DNA from: Geminicoccaceae bacterium | GTDB taxonomy: Bacteria > Pseudomonadota > Alphaproteobacteria > Geminicoccales > Geminicoccaceae | DNA: 64,000 bases | Assembly (NCBI GenBank): GCA_020638465.1 | Contig: JACKIM010000002.1 | Span: 1,674,001 to 1,738,000 of the forward strand | Direction of reading: 5' to 3' | Shown: positions 55,372 through 64,000 of the stretch, one piece after another | How positions within the stretch are numbered: position 1 is the first letter of the stretch | How the letters are laid out: the number at the start of each line of letters is the position of its first letter | Made by a program: the position numbers and the translations under genes | Notes under the pieces: model-generated | What the model was told of the DNA's origin: nothing | Databases searched by the model: none | The model's input: only the letters and a program-made list of their open reading frames with translations

Positions 55372-56025
55372 CTACTGTGTTGCCGATGATGTCGCCGCCG
55401 GCGTTTCGGAAACGGCGTGGAACACTTCCATGCCGCCTTCATAGATCATGCTCATCGCGACCCACAGCACGACTGCCAGGCCGACATAGGCAATCCAGCG
55501 ATGTTTTTCCATGAAACGGGCGATGAAATTGGCGGCGATGCCCATCAGCGCGATCGACAGTGCCAGGCCGACGACCAGCACGGTCATGTGGTCGCGCGCG
55601 GCGCCTGCTACCGCCAGGACATTGTCCAGCGACATCGATATGTCGGCAAGGGCCACCTGCATGATCGCCGACCTCATCGTCTTGCCGCCGGCATGGTCCC
55701 CCTTCGCCTGATCCGCAATATCGCCGGCATCGAGCGCGCCGCCGCGCAACTCGCGCCACATCTTCCAGGCGACCCACAGAAGGAGAATGCCGCCAGCCAG
55801 CAACAGACCGATGATCGCCAGCAGTTCGAGGGCGACGATCGCAAACAGGACGCGCATGACGAAGGCGATCAGGATTCCCCAGAAAATCACCTTGCGCTTT
55901 TCGTCCCGGGCAAGACCGGCAGCCGCCAGGCCGACCACGACGGCATTGTCGCCGGCCAGGACGATGTCGATCAGAACGACCTTAAGAAGGGCCGAAAACT
56001 CGGCCATGAGCTGTGCATCCATCAT
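55372..56025 (-). CDS. TerC family membrane protein, YjbE type
   Basis: A 217-residue protein of the shorter TerC branch. The two acidic motifs are VVLIDIVLAGDNAVVVGLA in helix 1 and VALADISMSLDNVLAVAG midway. About seven helices are visible, with a charged loop rich in Gly/Asp between helix 3 and 4. Members are linked to metal export, mainly manganese. It converges on pckA and is divergent from ccmI. It is clearly different from the TerC protein at 11770-12516. Confidence 0.85.
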   Translation of the reverse strand: MMDAQLMAEFSALLKVVLIDIVLAGDNAVVVGLAAAGLARDEKRKVIFWGILIAFVMRVLFAIVALELLAIIGLLLAGGILLLWVAWKMWRELRGGALDAGDIADQAKGDHAGGKTMRSAIMQVALADISMSLDNVLAVAGAARDHMTVLVVGLALSIALMGIAANFIARFMEKHRWIAYVGLAVVLWVAMSMIYEGGMEVFHAVSETPAATSSATQ

Positions 56026-56237
56026 GGACCACGGCTATAGCAGCGCGCGACGGCGTTGCCGATAGCCCGCGACGATACGAACCGCAGGAATTCCGCATTG
56101 AAAAATCACATTGTCGCGGGTGTGACGTCATGAAGCTGTCGGCTGCCCCGTCCTGCGGGCATAGTGCCTTCCCGTGAAGGACCGCGCACCTGCCTGCGCC
56201 GCATCAGGACTCTCAGGACTCTGGAGACGTCGAGGTC

Positions 56238-57662
56238 ATGAATTTCTTCTGGTGGACCGCTGCCGGTTTCGCCGCTCTTGCCATGCTCCTGCTGCTCGCC
56301 CCGCTGCTCTCGCGCAAGAACCGCACCGGTTTCGACAGCAACGAGGAAGTTGCGGCAGCATTGGCCGTATGCCGCGACCAGCTGCATGAACTTGACCGCG
56401 AGCGGGACGAGCGGCGGATCAATGCCGAAGAGGCCCGTGCGGCGCGCATCGAAATCGAGCGGCGAATGCTGGCGATCGACGAACGCAAGCGCATCCGGGC
56501 CACCGCGAGCCCGTTGTCGGCGGCTCTCGTGGCGGTCACGGCAGCCCTGGTCCCCGCCGTCGCATTGCTCATCTACCTGTCGCTCGGCGACATCGGCTAC
56601 CGCGACATGCCCTTTGCGTCGCGCGAGACCGCGAACCCGCACATGCAGGCTGCGGATGCCGATGCCATGCTCCAGCGCACCGAGGAACTGCAGGAGAGGC
56701 TGGAATCCGGTGGCGGCACCGCACAGGAATGGTGGGTTCTGGGCCAGTCCCAGCAGATCCTCGAACGCTTCGACAAGGCGGCGGAGGCCTACAGGAAGGC
56801 GGCCGAGCTCGATCCGGGGAACCCGGCTCCATGGGGAGCCTATGGCGAGGCGCTCGTCCACGCTGCGGGCGGCACCGTCAATCCCGATGCCGGAAATGCC
56901 TTCCGGCACGTCCTCGACCTGCAACCGGACGACCCGCGCGCCCGGTACTATACCGGCCTCGCAGCGGCCCAGAACAGCGAATTCGAGGATGCGCTGACGA
57001 TCTGGCAGGAGCTCTACCGCGACAGCCCGGCCGATGCTCCGTGGATGCCGACAGTGCACGATGGCCTGGTCAATCTGGCCAACTCGCTGGGGCGGGATCC
57101 CGCCGTAGTCATCCCCGAACCGCGCCCCGCGCAGGTGGCCGCCGCACCGCAGGCCGATCCTGCCGGCAGCGATCCCGATGCGCTGCGCCGCAAGCTCGAA
57201 GCCTCGCCGAAGGACTTCCAGGGATGGCTCCAGCTCGCGCGGCTGGAAATGGCCCGCGGCAACGATGATGCGGCAAGGCAGGCGATCACGCGGGTCAAGG
57301 AGGTTTACAAGGGCGCACCCTTCGTTCAGCAGCAGATAGCCCGGGCCGAACAGCAGCTCTTCGATGCCGGGGGCGCAGTGCCGCGGGGACCGACCGCCGA
57401 ACAGGTGGCGGCAGCGCAGCAGATGACGCCCGACGAACAGAAGGACATGATCCGCGGCATGGTCAGCGGGCTGGCGGACCGGCTCGATTCGGAGCCCGGC
57501 GACCTGCAGGGCTGGATCATGCTCATGCGCTCCTATGGCGTTCTCGACGAGCGCGACGCGGCGATGGCAGCCTACGAAAGGGCCCGAAGCCATTTCAGGG
57601 ATGACGAGCAGGCGCAGGCGAGGCTCGACGAGCAGGCCCGGGCCGGCGGCCTCATACGCTGA
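56238..57662 (+). CDS. ccmI: Cytochrome c maturation protein CcmI
   Basis: A 474-residue membrane protein. Helix 1 (FFWWTAAGFAALAMLLLLAPLL) and helix 2 (about 97-117, AALVAVTAALVPAVALLIYLSL) flank a cytoplasmic coiled coil with leucine heptads (LHELDRERDERRINAEEARAA). The periplasmic part has TPR-like repeats (WWVLGQSQQILERFDKAAEAYRKAAEL). CcmI carries apocytochrome c to the CcmFH heme ligase. The other ccm genes are not in the window, so here it stands apart from them. Confidence 0.9.
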   Translation: MNFFWWTAAGFAALAMLLLLAPLLSRKNRTGFDSNEEVAAALAVCRDQLHELDRERDERRINAEEARAARIEIERRMLAIDERKRIRATASPLSAALVAVTAALVPAVALLIYLSLGDIGYRDMPFASRETANPHMQAADADAMLQRTEELQERLESGGGTAQEWWVLGQSQQILERFDKAAEAYRKAAELDPGNPAPWGAYGEALVHAAGGTVNPDAGNAFRHVLDLQPDDPRARYYTGLAAAQNSEFEDALTIWQELYRDSPADAPWMPTVHDGLVNLANSLGRDPAVVIPEPRPAQVAAAPQADPAGSDPDALRRKLEASPKDFQGWLQLARLEMARGNDDAARQAITRVKEVYKGAPFVQQQIARAEQQLFDAGGAVPRGPTAEQVAAAQQMTPDEQKDMIRGMVSGLADRLDSEPGDLQGWIMLMRSYGVLDERDAAMAAYERARSHFRDDEQAQARLDEQARAGGLIR

Positions 57663-57924
57663 ACCTGCGGCCCCCGCATCCGGAGGTTGTCGCGCGGCGC
57701 ACGCGACGGCAGTCCGAAGCCGGGACAGCCGCGCAAGAACGCGACGGGCCGGCCGAACGGGGCGACAACGGGCCCGTTGCGGTCGACACCATCGAGCTTC
57801 ACCCTTTCCCTCTCCCGATGGACGACGCTACAAGTCGGTCGACATATCGCAACACACCAGCATGCCCGTCGGCCCGATACCGCGCCAACCGGCACTCATC
57901 CAGTACCGGGGAGGATCTTCGATC

Positions 57925-59203
<1,279 letters not shown>

Positions 59204-59327
59204 TCCCGCCAGCCGGCCATTACCGTTTTCAGTAGCGAGAATCGTGCGCGGACAGGTTTCGACTGAACCGCGCGCACAGGGCCAACCGGGCTGCCGAGGC
59301 CGCCCGTTCAACAGAGAGGAAGTCAAC

Positions 59328-60761
59328 ATGACCCTGGGATGCAAATCCCCCGCCGACGTCATCAAGGCGATCAAGGACGAGGATGTGGAGATGGTCGATC
59401 TCCGCATCACCGATGTTCCCGGCACCTGGCACCACATCTCCTATCCCGCCGCCGTGTTCGAGGAGAACAACATCACCGACGGCATGGGTTTCGACGGCTC
59501 GTCGATCCGGGGTTTCAAGCAGATCCAGGAATCCGACATGCTGCTGCTGCCGGATGCCACGACCGCCTTCATCGACCCGTTTGCCCAGCACAAGACGCTG
59601 GTCATGATCTGCGCGGTGGCCGACCCGGTGACCGGCGAGCTCTACAGCCGCGACCCGCGCGGCATGGCGATCAAGGCCGAGCAGCATCTGAAATCGACCG
59701 GCCTGGGCGACACCGCCTTCTTCGGCCCGGAAGCCGAGTTCTTCGTGTTCGACAATGTCCGCTACGGCCAGACCGGCCATTACGGCCACTACGAGGTGGA
59801 CTCGGTCGAGGCGCACTGGAACACCATGCGCGACGAGGACAGCGCCAATCTGGGCTTCAAGATCCGCCCGAAGGAAGGCTACTTCCCCTGCCCGCCAACC
59901 GACTCGCTCAACGACCTGCGGGCCGAGATGGCGCTGGTGATGCAGTCGATCGGGCTGACCGTCGAATGCCATCACCATGAGGTGGCGACTGCCGGCCAGT
60001 GCGAGATCGACATGAAGTTCGATTCGCTGCTGGCGATGGCCGACCATCAGATGAAGTACAAATACGTCGTCAAGAACGTCGCGCGCGAGCACAACATGAC
60101 GGCGACCTTCATGCCCAAGCCGATCTTCGGCGACAACGGCTCCGGCATGCACTGCCACCAGTCCATCTGGAAGGACGGCAACCCGCTGTTCGCGGATGCC
60201 AACGGCTATGCCGGCCTGTCGCAGATGTGCCGCTGGTACATCGGCGGCCTGCTCAAGCATGCGGGCTCGATCCTCGCCTTCGCCGCTCCGACGACCAATT
60301 CCTACCGCCGTCTCGTGCCGGGCTACGAAGCGCCGGTGAACCTTGCCTGGTCGCTGCGCAACCGGTCCGCCGCCTGCCGCATCCCGATGTACTCCAACAG
60401 CCCCAAGGCCAAGCGCGTCGAGTTCCGCTGCCCCGATCCGTCGGCCAATCCCTACCTCGCCTTCGCGGCGATGCTGATGGCCGGCCTCGACGGCATCCGC
60501 AACAAGATCGACCCGGGCGAGCCGATCGACAAGAACATCTACGACCTGCCGCCCGAGGAAGCAGCCATGATCCCGACGGTTCCCGGCCAGCTTTCCGACG
60601 CGATCAAGTGCCTGGAGGACGACCACGAGTACCTGCTCGACGGCGACGTGTTCACCCTCGACTTCATCGAGAGCTACATCGCCTACAAGCGCGAGGCCGA
60701 GCTCGACCCGATCCGGCTGCGTCCGCACCCCTACGAATTCGTTCTCTACTACGACTGCTGA
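59328..60761 (+). CDS. glnA: Glutamine synthetase type I
   Basis: The catalytic enzyme that makes glutamine from glutamate, ammonia and ATP; 477 residues. The start ATG 59328 follows AGAGAGGA. All key motifs are intact: [20 protein letters not shown] (both metal-binding Glu), [24 protein letters not shown] and [10 protein letters not shown]. The adenylylation Tyr is in NIYDLPPEE. This intactness contrasts with the paralogue at 20621-22030. It is cotranscribed with glnB and ends at a tetraloop hairpin. Confidence 0.98.
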   Translation: MTLGCKSPADVIKAIKDEDVEMVDLRITDVPGTWHHISYPAAVFEENNITDGMGFDGSSIRGFKQIQESDMLLLPDATTAFIDPFAQHKTLVMICAVADPVTGELYSRDPRGMAIKAEQHLKSTGLGDTAFFGPEAEFFVFDNVRYGQTGHYGHYEVDSVEAHWNTMRDEDSANLGFKIRPKEGYFPCPPTDSLNDLRAEMALVMQSIGLTVECHHHEVATAGQCEIDMKFDSLLAMADHQMKYKYVVKNVAREHNMTATFMPKPIFGDNGSGMHCHQSIWKDGNPLFADANGYAGLSQMCRWYIGGLLKHAGSILAFAAPTTNSYRRLVPGYEAPVNLAWSLRNRSAACRIPMYSNSPKAKRVEFRCPDPSANPYLAFAAMLMAGLDGIRNKIDPGEPIDKNIYDLPPEEAAMIPTVPGQLSDAIKCLEDDHEYLLDGDVFTLDFIESYIAYKREAELDPIRLRPHPYEFVLYYDC

Positions 60762-60789
60762 TTCCGGCTTCCACCCGGATCCGCTGAAC

Positions 60790-60815
60790 GAACCCCGTCC
60801 GCAAGGGCGGGGTTC
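60790..60815 (+). terminator. Terminator-like hairpin after glnA
   Basis: An 11-bp stem (60790-60800 with 60805-60815, one G-U pair) closes a GCAA tetraloop, of the very stable GNRA type. It starts 28 bases after the glnA stop. ATTCGTT follows, so the U-run is weak. Confidence 0.75.
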
Positions 60816-60930
60816 ATTCGTTCGGGACGGCCCTTGCATTTGACGCGGGGCAAAGGGCAGCGTAGCAAGGGGTGAACCGCAGGTTGAATAACCGCGGTCG
60901 GCAGACAAGCATCATCATCGAGGTGAATTC

Positions 60931-61566
60931 ATGTCATCGTCGCGGCGGCAGGGCTCTTACGGATTGACGGACAGCGAGCGTCGCTGGCGCTATGTCTCAT
61001 CCATTCTGGCGACATTCGCCATCATCAATCCGCTCGTTCTCTATCGCTTCGAGGCGATCAAGAACTATCTGCTCTTGAACAACCTTTTCGACTTCACCGA
61101 TCTCTGGCGCGAAAATCCGGTCGGTGGAAGCTGGCTCGAACTGATCTGGTGGGCGATCACGCAGATGCCCGGCTATCACACCATTCTGGGCATGAATTTT
61201 CCATGGCAGGCCAAGGCGATCCTCGGCATCGTCATCGGTGCCGCGACGATCTACCTGGGCTATGCCGTCTATCGCAAGGCCTGGCTGGGCCTGACGGCTT
61301 TCAACCGGGGCTGGGCGTTCATCACCTTTCTCAAGAAGGCGGTGATGATCGGTGCACCGGTCGCCATCGTCATGCTCGCGATGAACTGGCTGGCAGGTAC
61401 CACCTTCACCTACTGGACGATCTTCGAGATCGTCTTCTGGCTCGTCCTCGTGGTCATCGGCGCTGTCATTGCCGCCGGCCTCTGCTGGAACTTCGACACC
61501 CGCCGCGAGGCCGGCGTCGGTGGTGTCAATGTCACCATGGGCGACGACGACGACTTCAACGGCTGA
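60931..61566 (+). CDS. Uncharacterised four-helix membrane protein
   Basis: A 211-residue protein with GAGGTGA just before its ATG. Hydrophobic helices lie near residues 22-38, 94-113, 136-153 and 160-180, and the last 25 residues are acidic and Gly-rich (VTMGDDDDFNG). The N-terminus is basic and hydrophilic. Trp and Tyr are frequent (ELIWWAITQMPGYHT). I recognise no family. It follows glnA after a hairpin and so probably has a separate promoter. Confidence 0.6.
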   Translation: MSSSRRQGSYGLTDSERRWRYVSSILATFAIINPLVLYRFEAIKNYLLLNNLFDFTDLWRENPVGGSWLELIWWAITQMPGYHTILGMNFPWQAKAILGIVIGAATIYLGYAVYRKAWLGLTAFNRGWAFITFLKKAVMIGAPVAIVMLAMNWLAGTTFTYWTIFEIVFWLVLVVIGAVIAAGLCWNFDTRREAGVGGVNVTMGDDDDFNG

Positions 61567-61640
61567 TTTTCCGCGAAGACGCGGGAACTGGACGGCGCAC
61601 GGCTGCCCGCTATAGTCGATGACAAAGTGCGGGAGGTAGC

Positions 61641-63113
61641 ATGAGCAATCCGGATGATGGTGGCGATCTCGTCACCTGTGACGCCTGTCCGGTCCTGTGC
61701 CGGATCCGTCCCGGCCGCAGCGGCGCCTGCGACCGCTATGGCAATGTCGATGGACGCCTGGCCCGTCTCGATCCCATCGTCCTTGCCCGCAGGGCCGTCG
61801 AGGAGGGTCGGGACATGGTGCCGTTTCTCGGCGGGCAGGACTGGGATGGCGGTCTCCTGCGCGACGGCTCGACCTTCCTCACCGGCATCGGTGCCGGCAC
61901 CACCTATCCCGACTACAAGCCCGCGCCCTTCATCGTCTCGACGCGGATCGAGGGCATCGACACCATCACGGTCGTCACAGAAGGGATATTCTCTTATTGT
62001 GGAATAAAGGTGAAGATCGACACCGATCGCTATGTCGGCCCCGAGACCGCCGCCGTCAGGGTCGAGGGTGAGCAGATCGGTCATGTCACCACCGCCGAAT
62101 ACGGCTCGCAGATGCTGTCTCTGGGCGGCGTGCGCCATCTCACCGGCGGCTCGAAGAAGGAGGGTCGCGTCACCTGCGCCTCGATGCTGTCGCTCCTCAA
62201 CCGCGAGCCGGTGAGCGTGACCGTCGACGGCGGTGCGGAGCTCGTCGTCGAGGCGGGCAAGCCGCCCGTCGTCAATGGCAAGGGCGAGGAGCGCATGCGG
62301 GTCGGCTGCGGGTCCGCCACCATCGGCATCTTCGCCCGCCAGTGGCACGGGCATGTCGATGAGGTGATCGTGGTCGATGACCACATAACCGGCGTGCTCA
62401 CCGAACATCAGGCCGGCCGCTTCCTCGGCATGAAGCCGTCCGGCGTGCGCGTGCGGGGGCGCCGCTCGACCCCGGGCCGGTATTTCCAGGTTGCCGAACC
62501 GGGGCTTGGCTGGGGCGGCACCAACATCACCGACCCGCTCGGCATCATCGAGAAGATCGACCCCGCAACCGCCTGGCCCGGCATGCGCCTGCTGTTCGTC
62601 AGCACCACCGGCGAGCACTCGGCCTGGTACACACTTGATGACGATCTCGTACCGTGTGAGGCCGAACAGCCCGGGCCCGTGCGCATCGTCACCGAACGCA
62701 TCGCCGAAAACTGCGAGCCCGCCCTGTGCTCGGTGATCTTCATGGCCGGTGCTGGTGGCTCGCTGCGCGCGGGCGTCACCGAGAATCCCGTCCGCCTCAC
62801 CCGCTCGGTGCGCAAGGCACGCACCCGCGTCACCTCGGGCGGAGCACCCGTCCATGTCTGGCCGGGCGGCGGCATCACCTACATGGTCGATGTCATGGAG
62901 ATGCCGGCCAACAGCTTCGGCCACGTGCCGACGCCGGCCCTGGTCGCGCCGATAGAATTCACGTTGACCTGCGAGGATTACCACGCCCTGGGCGGCCACG
63001 CGGACCATGTACGGCCCCTTGAGGACATCGCCCCGGAGATCGGACGGCACCAGATCCTGGAATGGGGCCGCGACAGGGCATGGCCGCTCGCGGCACCGCG
63101 CAAGGACGGCTGA
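61641..63113 (+). CDS. Fe-S protein similar to those labelled 6-hydroxynicotinate reductase
   Basis: A 490-residue cytosolic protein; GGGAGG precedes the ATG. The N-terminus carries Cys13, Cys16, Cys20 and Cys30 (CDACPVLCRIRPGRSGACDRY), a likely [4Fe-4S] site. Later blocks are FLTGIGAGTTYPDYKPAPFIV, VTEGIFSYCGIKVKID, GKGEERMRVGCGSATIGIFA and HVWPGGGITYMVDVMEMP. I recall this overall pattern from proteins named 6-hydroxynicotinate reductase, an enzyme of anaerobic nicotinate breakdown, but the name rests on memory and no other nicotinate-degradation gene is adjacent. Treat the activity as unproven. It converges on the partial glycan gene. Confidence 0.6.
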   Translation: MSNPDDGGDLVTCDACPVLCRIRPGRSGACDRYGNVDGRLARLDPIVLARRAVEEGRDMVPFLGGQDWDGGLLRDGSTFLTGIGAGTTYPDYKPAPFIVSTRIEGIDTITVVTEGIFSYCGIKVKIDTDRYVGPETAAVRVEGEQIGHVTTAEYGSQMLSLGGVRHLTGGSKKEGRVTCASMLSLLNREPVSVTVDGGAELVVEAGKPPVVNGKGEERMRVGCGSATIGIFARQWHGHVDEVIVVDDHITGVLTEHQAGRFLGMKPSGVRVRGRRSTPGRYFQVAEPGLGWGGTNITDPLGIIEKIDPATAWPGMRLLFVSTTGEHSAWYTLDDDLVPCEAEQPGPVRIVTERIAENCEPALCSVIFMAGAGGSLRAGVTENPVRLTRSVRKARTRVTSGGAPVHVWPGGGITYMVDVMEMPANSFGHVPTPALVAPIEFTLTCEDYHALGGHADHVRPLEDIAPEIGRHQILEWGRDRAWPLAAPRKDG

Positions 63114-63158
63114 AACGGCAGGCATGCCGGAGAATCGCCCCCCGGCCAAGCCGCGGGC

Positions 63159-64000
63159 TCAGCGCCTGGGCAGCCGGCGCCGGACGTCGACCAGCTGGAT
63201 ACCGCCGGCCTGATTGAAGGTGTGACAGCCGCACAGGCCGGCGATGCCTTCGGGCCGGAAAACGCCCACCGACTCCTCGGCATAGCGATCGGCCGAAAGC
63301 TCGGTGATCCTCTGGAAGGCGAGCCGGCTGCCATAGCCGCCGCTGCCGTCCTGCGCCGGACGCAGGAGGGTGCCATCCGCCTGCTCGATGATGGCCCCGG
63401 CACCCCGGGTCACGCGGATGTCGGTGCGGACCGGGTTGAGCGGATGGGGCTCGAACGGTCCGATGTGCCGGGTGCTGGAAAAAACGAACAGGGCCTGGTC
63501 GCGCTCCAGCCCGGATTCATCCACCGTGACGAACAGATACCAGCGGCCGTCATGATGGTGCAGGGTCGAATCGAGCATCACGAAGCCTTCGAGCAGGGTC
63601 CGCTCATGGACCCACCGATCGGGGAATTGCTCCGCACGGTAAAGATCGACCTTTGACGCTTCACCCGTTTCGGGAATCATCCACCACTGCCCATCGACCT
63701 CGAAGACATGCGGATAGGAAAGATGGTAGGGCCTGCGCAGGACCTCGCGCATCTCCCACAAGTGTCCATCGGCATCCAGCCGCGCGCAGGCGAGTTCACC
63801 GCGCCCGCTGCCCGGAGGAACCCGCTCGAAGAACACCAGCGGCTGCCCCTCGTGCGAGACGATGAACGGATCGGCAGCTTCCCCCTCATCGGGCAGTTCG
63901 ACGAGACGGAACGGGTTGTCGCGGATGCCGTTGCCGGGAAGACCCGGCAGATCGTCGGCCGCCGCCCGACGCCAGGCAAGCTGCCATGCCAGACGGTTGC
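63159..64000 (-). CDS. Five-bladed-propeller glycan enzyme (partial, N-terminus off the right edge)
   Basis: The frame is open from the stop at 63159 to the window end, about 280 residues, without a stop codon. Motifs in order are ADPFIVSHEGQPLVFFERV, RRPYHLSYPHVFEVDGQWWMIPE, DRWVHERTLLEGFVMLDSTL, DGRWYLFVTVD, GPFEPHPLNPV, TRGAGAIIE and CGCHTFNQAGGIQLVDVRRR. This pattern fits the glucosamine inositolphosphorylceramide transferase N-terminal-like/GH43-related propeller found in bacterial capsule and LPS loci. A GTG at 63836 is internal and not the start. The full architecture, including any methionyl-tRNA formyltransferase-like part, lies outside the window. Confidence 0.65.
   Translation of the reverse strand, partial: NRLAWQLAWRRAAADDLPGLPGNGIRDNPFRLVELPDEGEAADPFIVSHEGQPLVFFERVPPGSGRGELACARLDADGHLWEMREVLRRPYHLSYPHVFEVDGQWWMIPETGEASKVDLYRAEQFPDRWVHERTLLEGFVMLDSTLHHHDGRWYLFVTVDESGLERDQALFVFSSTRHIGPFEPHPLNPVRTDIRVTRGAGAIIEQADGTLLRPAQDGSGGYGSRLAFQRITELSADRYAEESVGVFRPEGIAGLCGCHTFNQAGGIQLVDVRRRLPRR

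Noticed and set aside
59229..60908. 559-codon frame opposite glnA
   Set aside because: glnA on the plus strand is certain; this is the mirror of its biased codons.
61410..63149. 579-codon frame opposite the Fe-S protein gene
   Set aside because: No motif, no start signal, and the plus-strand gene has clear Fe-S and family segments.

Overview
This window reads as chromosomal DNA from a free-living, motile, GC-rich alphaproteobacterium. The supporting signs are a phoR-pstSCAB-phoU order, a cheYAW-mcp-cheR-cheD-cheB operon, glnB-glnA behind a sigma-54 promoter, hflK-hflC-DUF2065-Do protease, ATP-type pckA, a cytochrome c maturation protein CcmI, and frequent TGATG/ATGA gene overlaps. A Rhodospirillales or Geminicoccales-like lineage is plausible, but that is inference. 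I see no insertion sequences, phage genes, CRISPR arrays, rRNA or tRNA genes. Most of the window is ordinary core and transport genome.

Layout. 1-6.7 kb (minus): phosphate-starvation operon phoR, pstS, pstC, pstA, pstB, phoU, with a near-perfect PHO box before pstS and a 14-bp perfect stem-loop between pstS and pstC. 6.8-14.5 kb: nicotinate phosphoribosyltransferase, sulfotransferase, aldose epimerase, a soluble zinc-binding-type chemoreceptor, a TerC protein and a secreted GH26-like hydrolase with three copies of an unrecognised repeat. 14.9-22.8 kb (plus): a five-gene oligopeptide-type ABC importer followed by a glutamine-synthetase-like protein that has lost most metal ligands, then a possible gamma-glutamylcyclotransferase-fold protein. 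22.9-34.5 kb: DUF924, RadC, PurB, a small secreted protein, Mrp/ApbC ATPase, hflK-hflC-DUF2065-Do protease, a Gfo/Idh/MocA oxidoreductase and a 3-oxoadipyl-CoA-type thiolase.

34.7-44.8 kb (minus): chemotaxis. cheY, cheA, cheW, a two-PAS receptor with a CheR-docking tail, cheR, cheD, cheB, then a 195-residue unannotated protein carrying a D-x3-Q motif and an acidic tail ending in Phe, which fits a divergent CheZ phosphatase. A receptor-like protein with a C-terminal PilZ domain follows. 45-49.5 kb (minus): spermidine/putrescine-type ABC importer (A, D, B, C order) ending in a strong terminator. 49.7-51.6 kb: GTP cyclohydrolase II with a decayed DHBP-synthase-like N-terminus, and AlaX. 51.6-58.7 kb: MBL-fold hydrolase, HugZ-like protein, PckA, a second TerC protein, CcmI and an SDR dehydrogenase. 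58.8-64 kb: sigma-54 promoter, glnB, glnA, a four-helix membrane protein, an Fe-S protein related to those labelled 6-hydroxynicotinate reductase, and the C-terminal part of a five-bladed-propeller glycan enzyme running off the right edge.

The strongest leads for something undescribed are the metal-ligand-depleted glutamine synthetase paralogue beside the peptide importer, the CheZ-like candidate at the end of the che operon together with triple GFGFFDD repeats in CheA, the repeat-bearing GH26-like protein, and the receptor-PilZ fusion.
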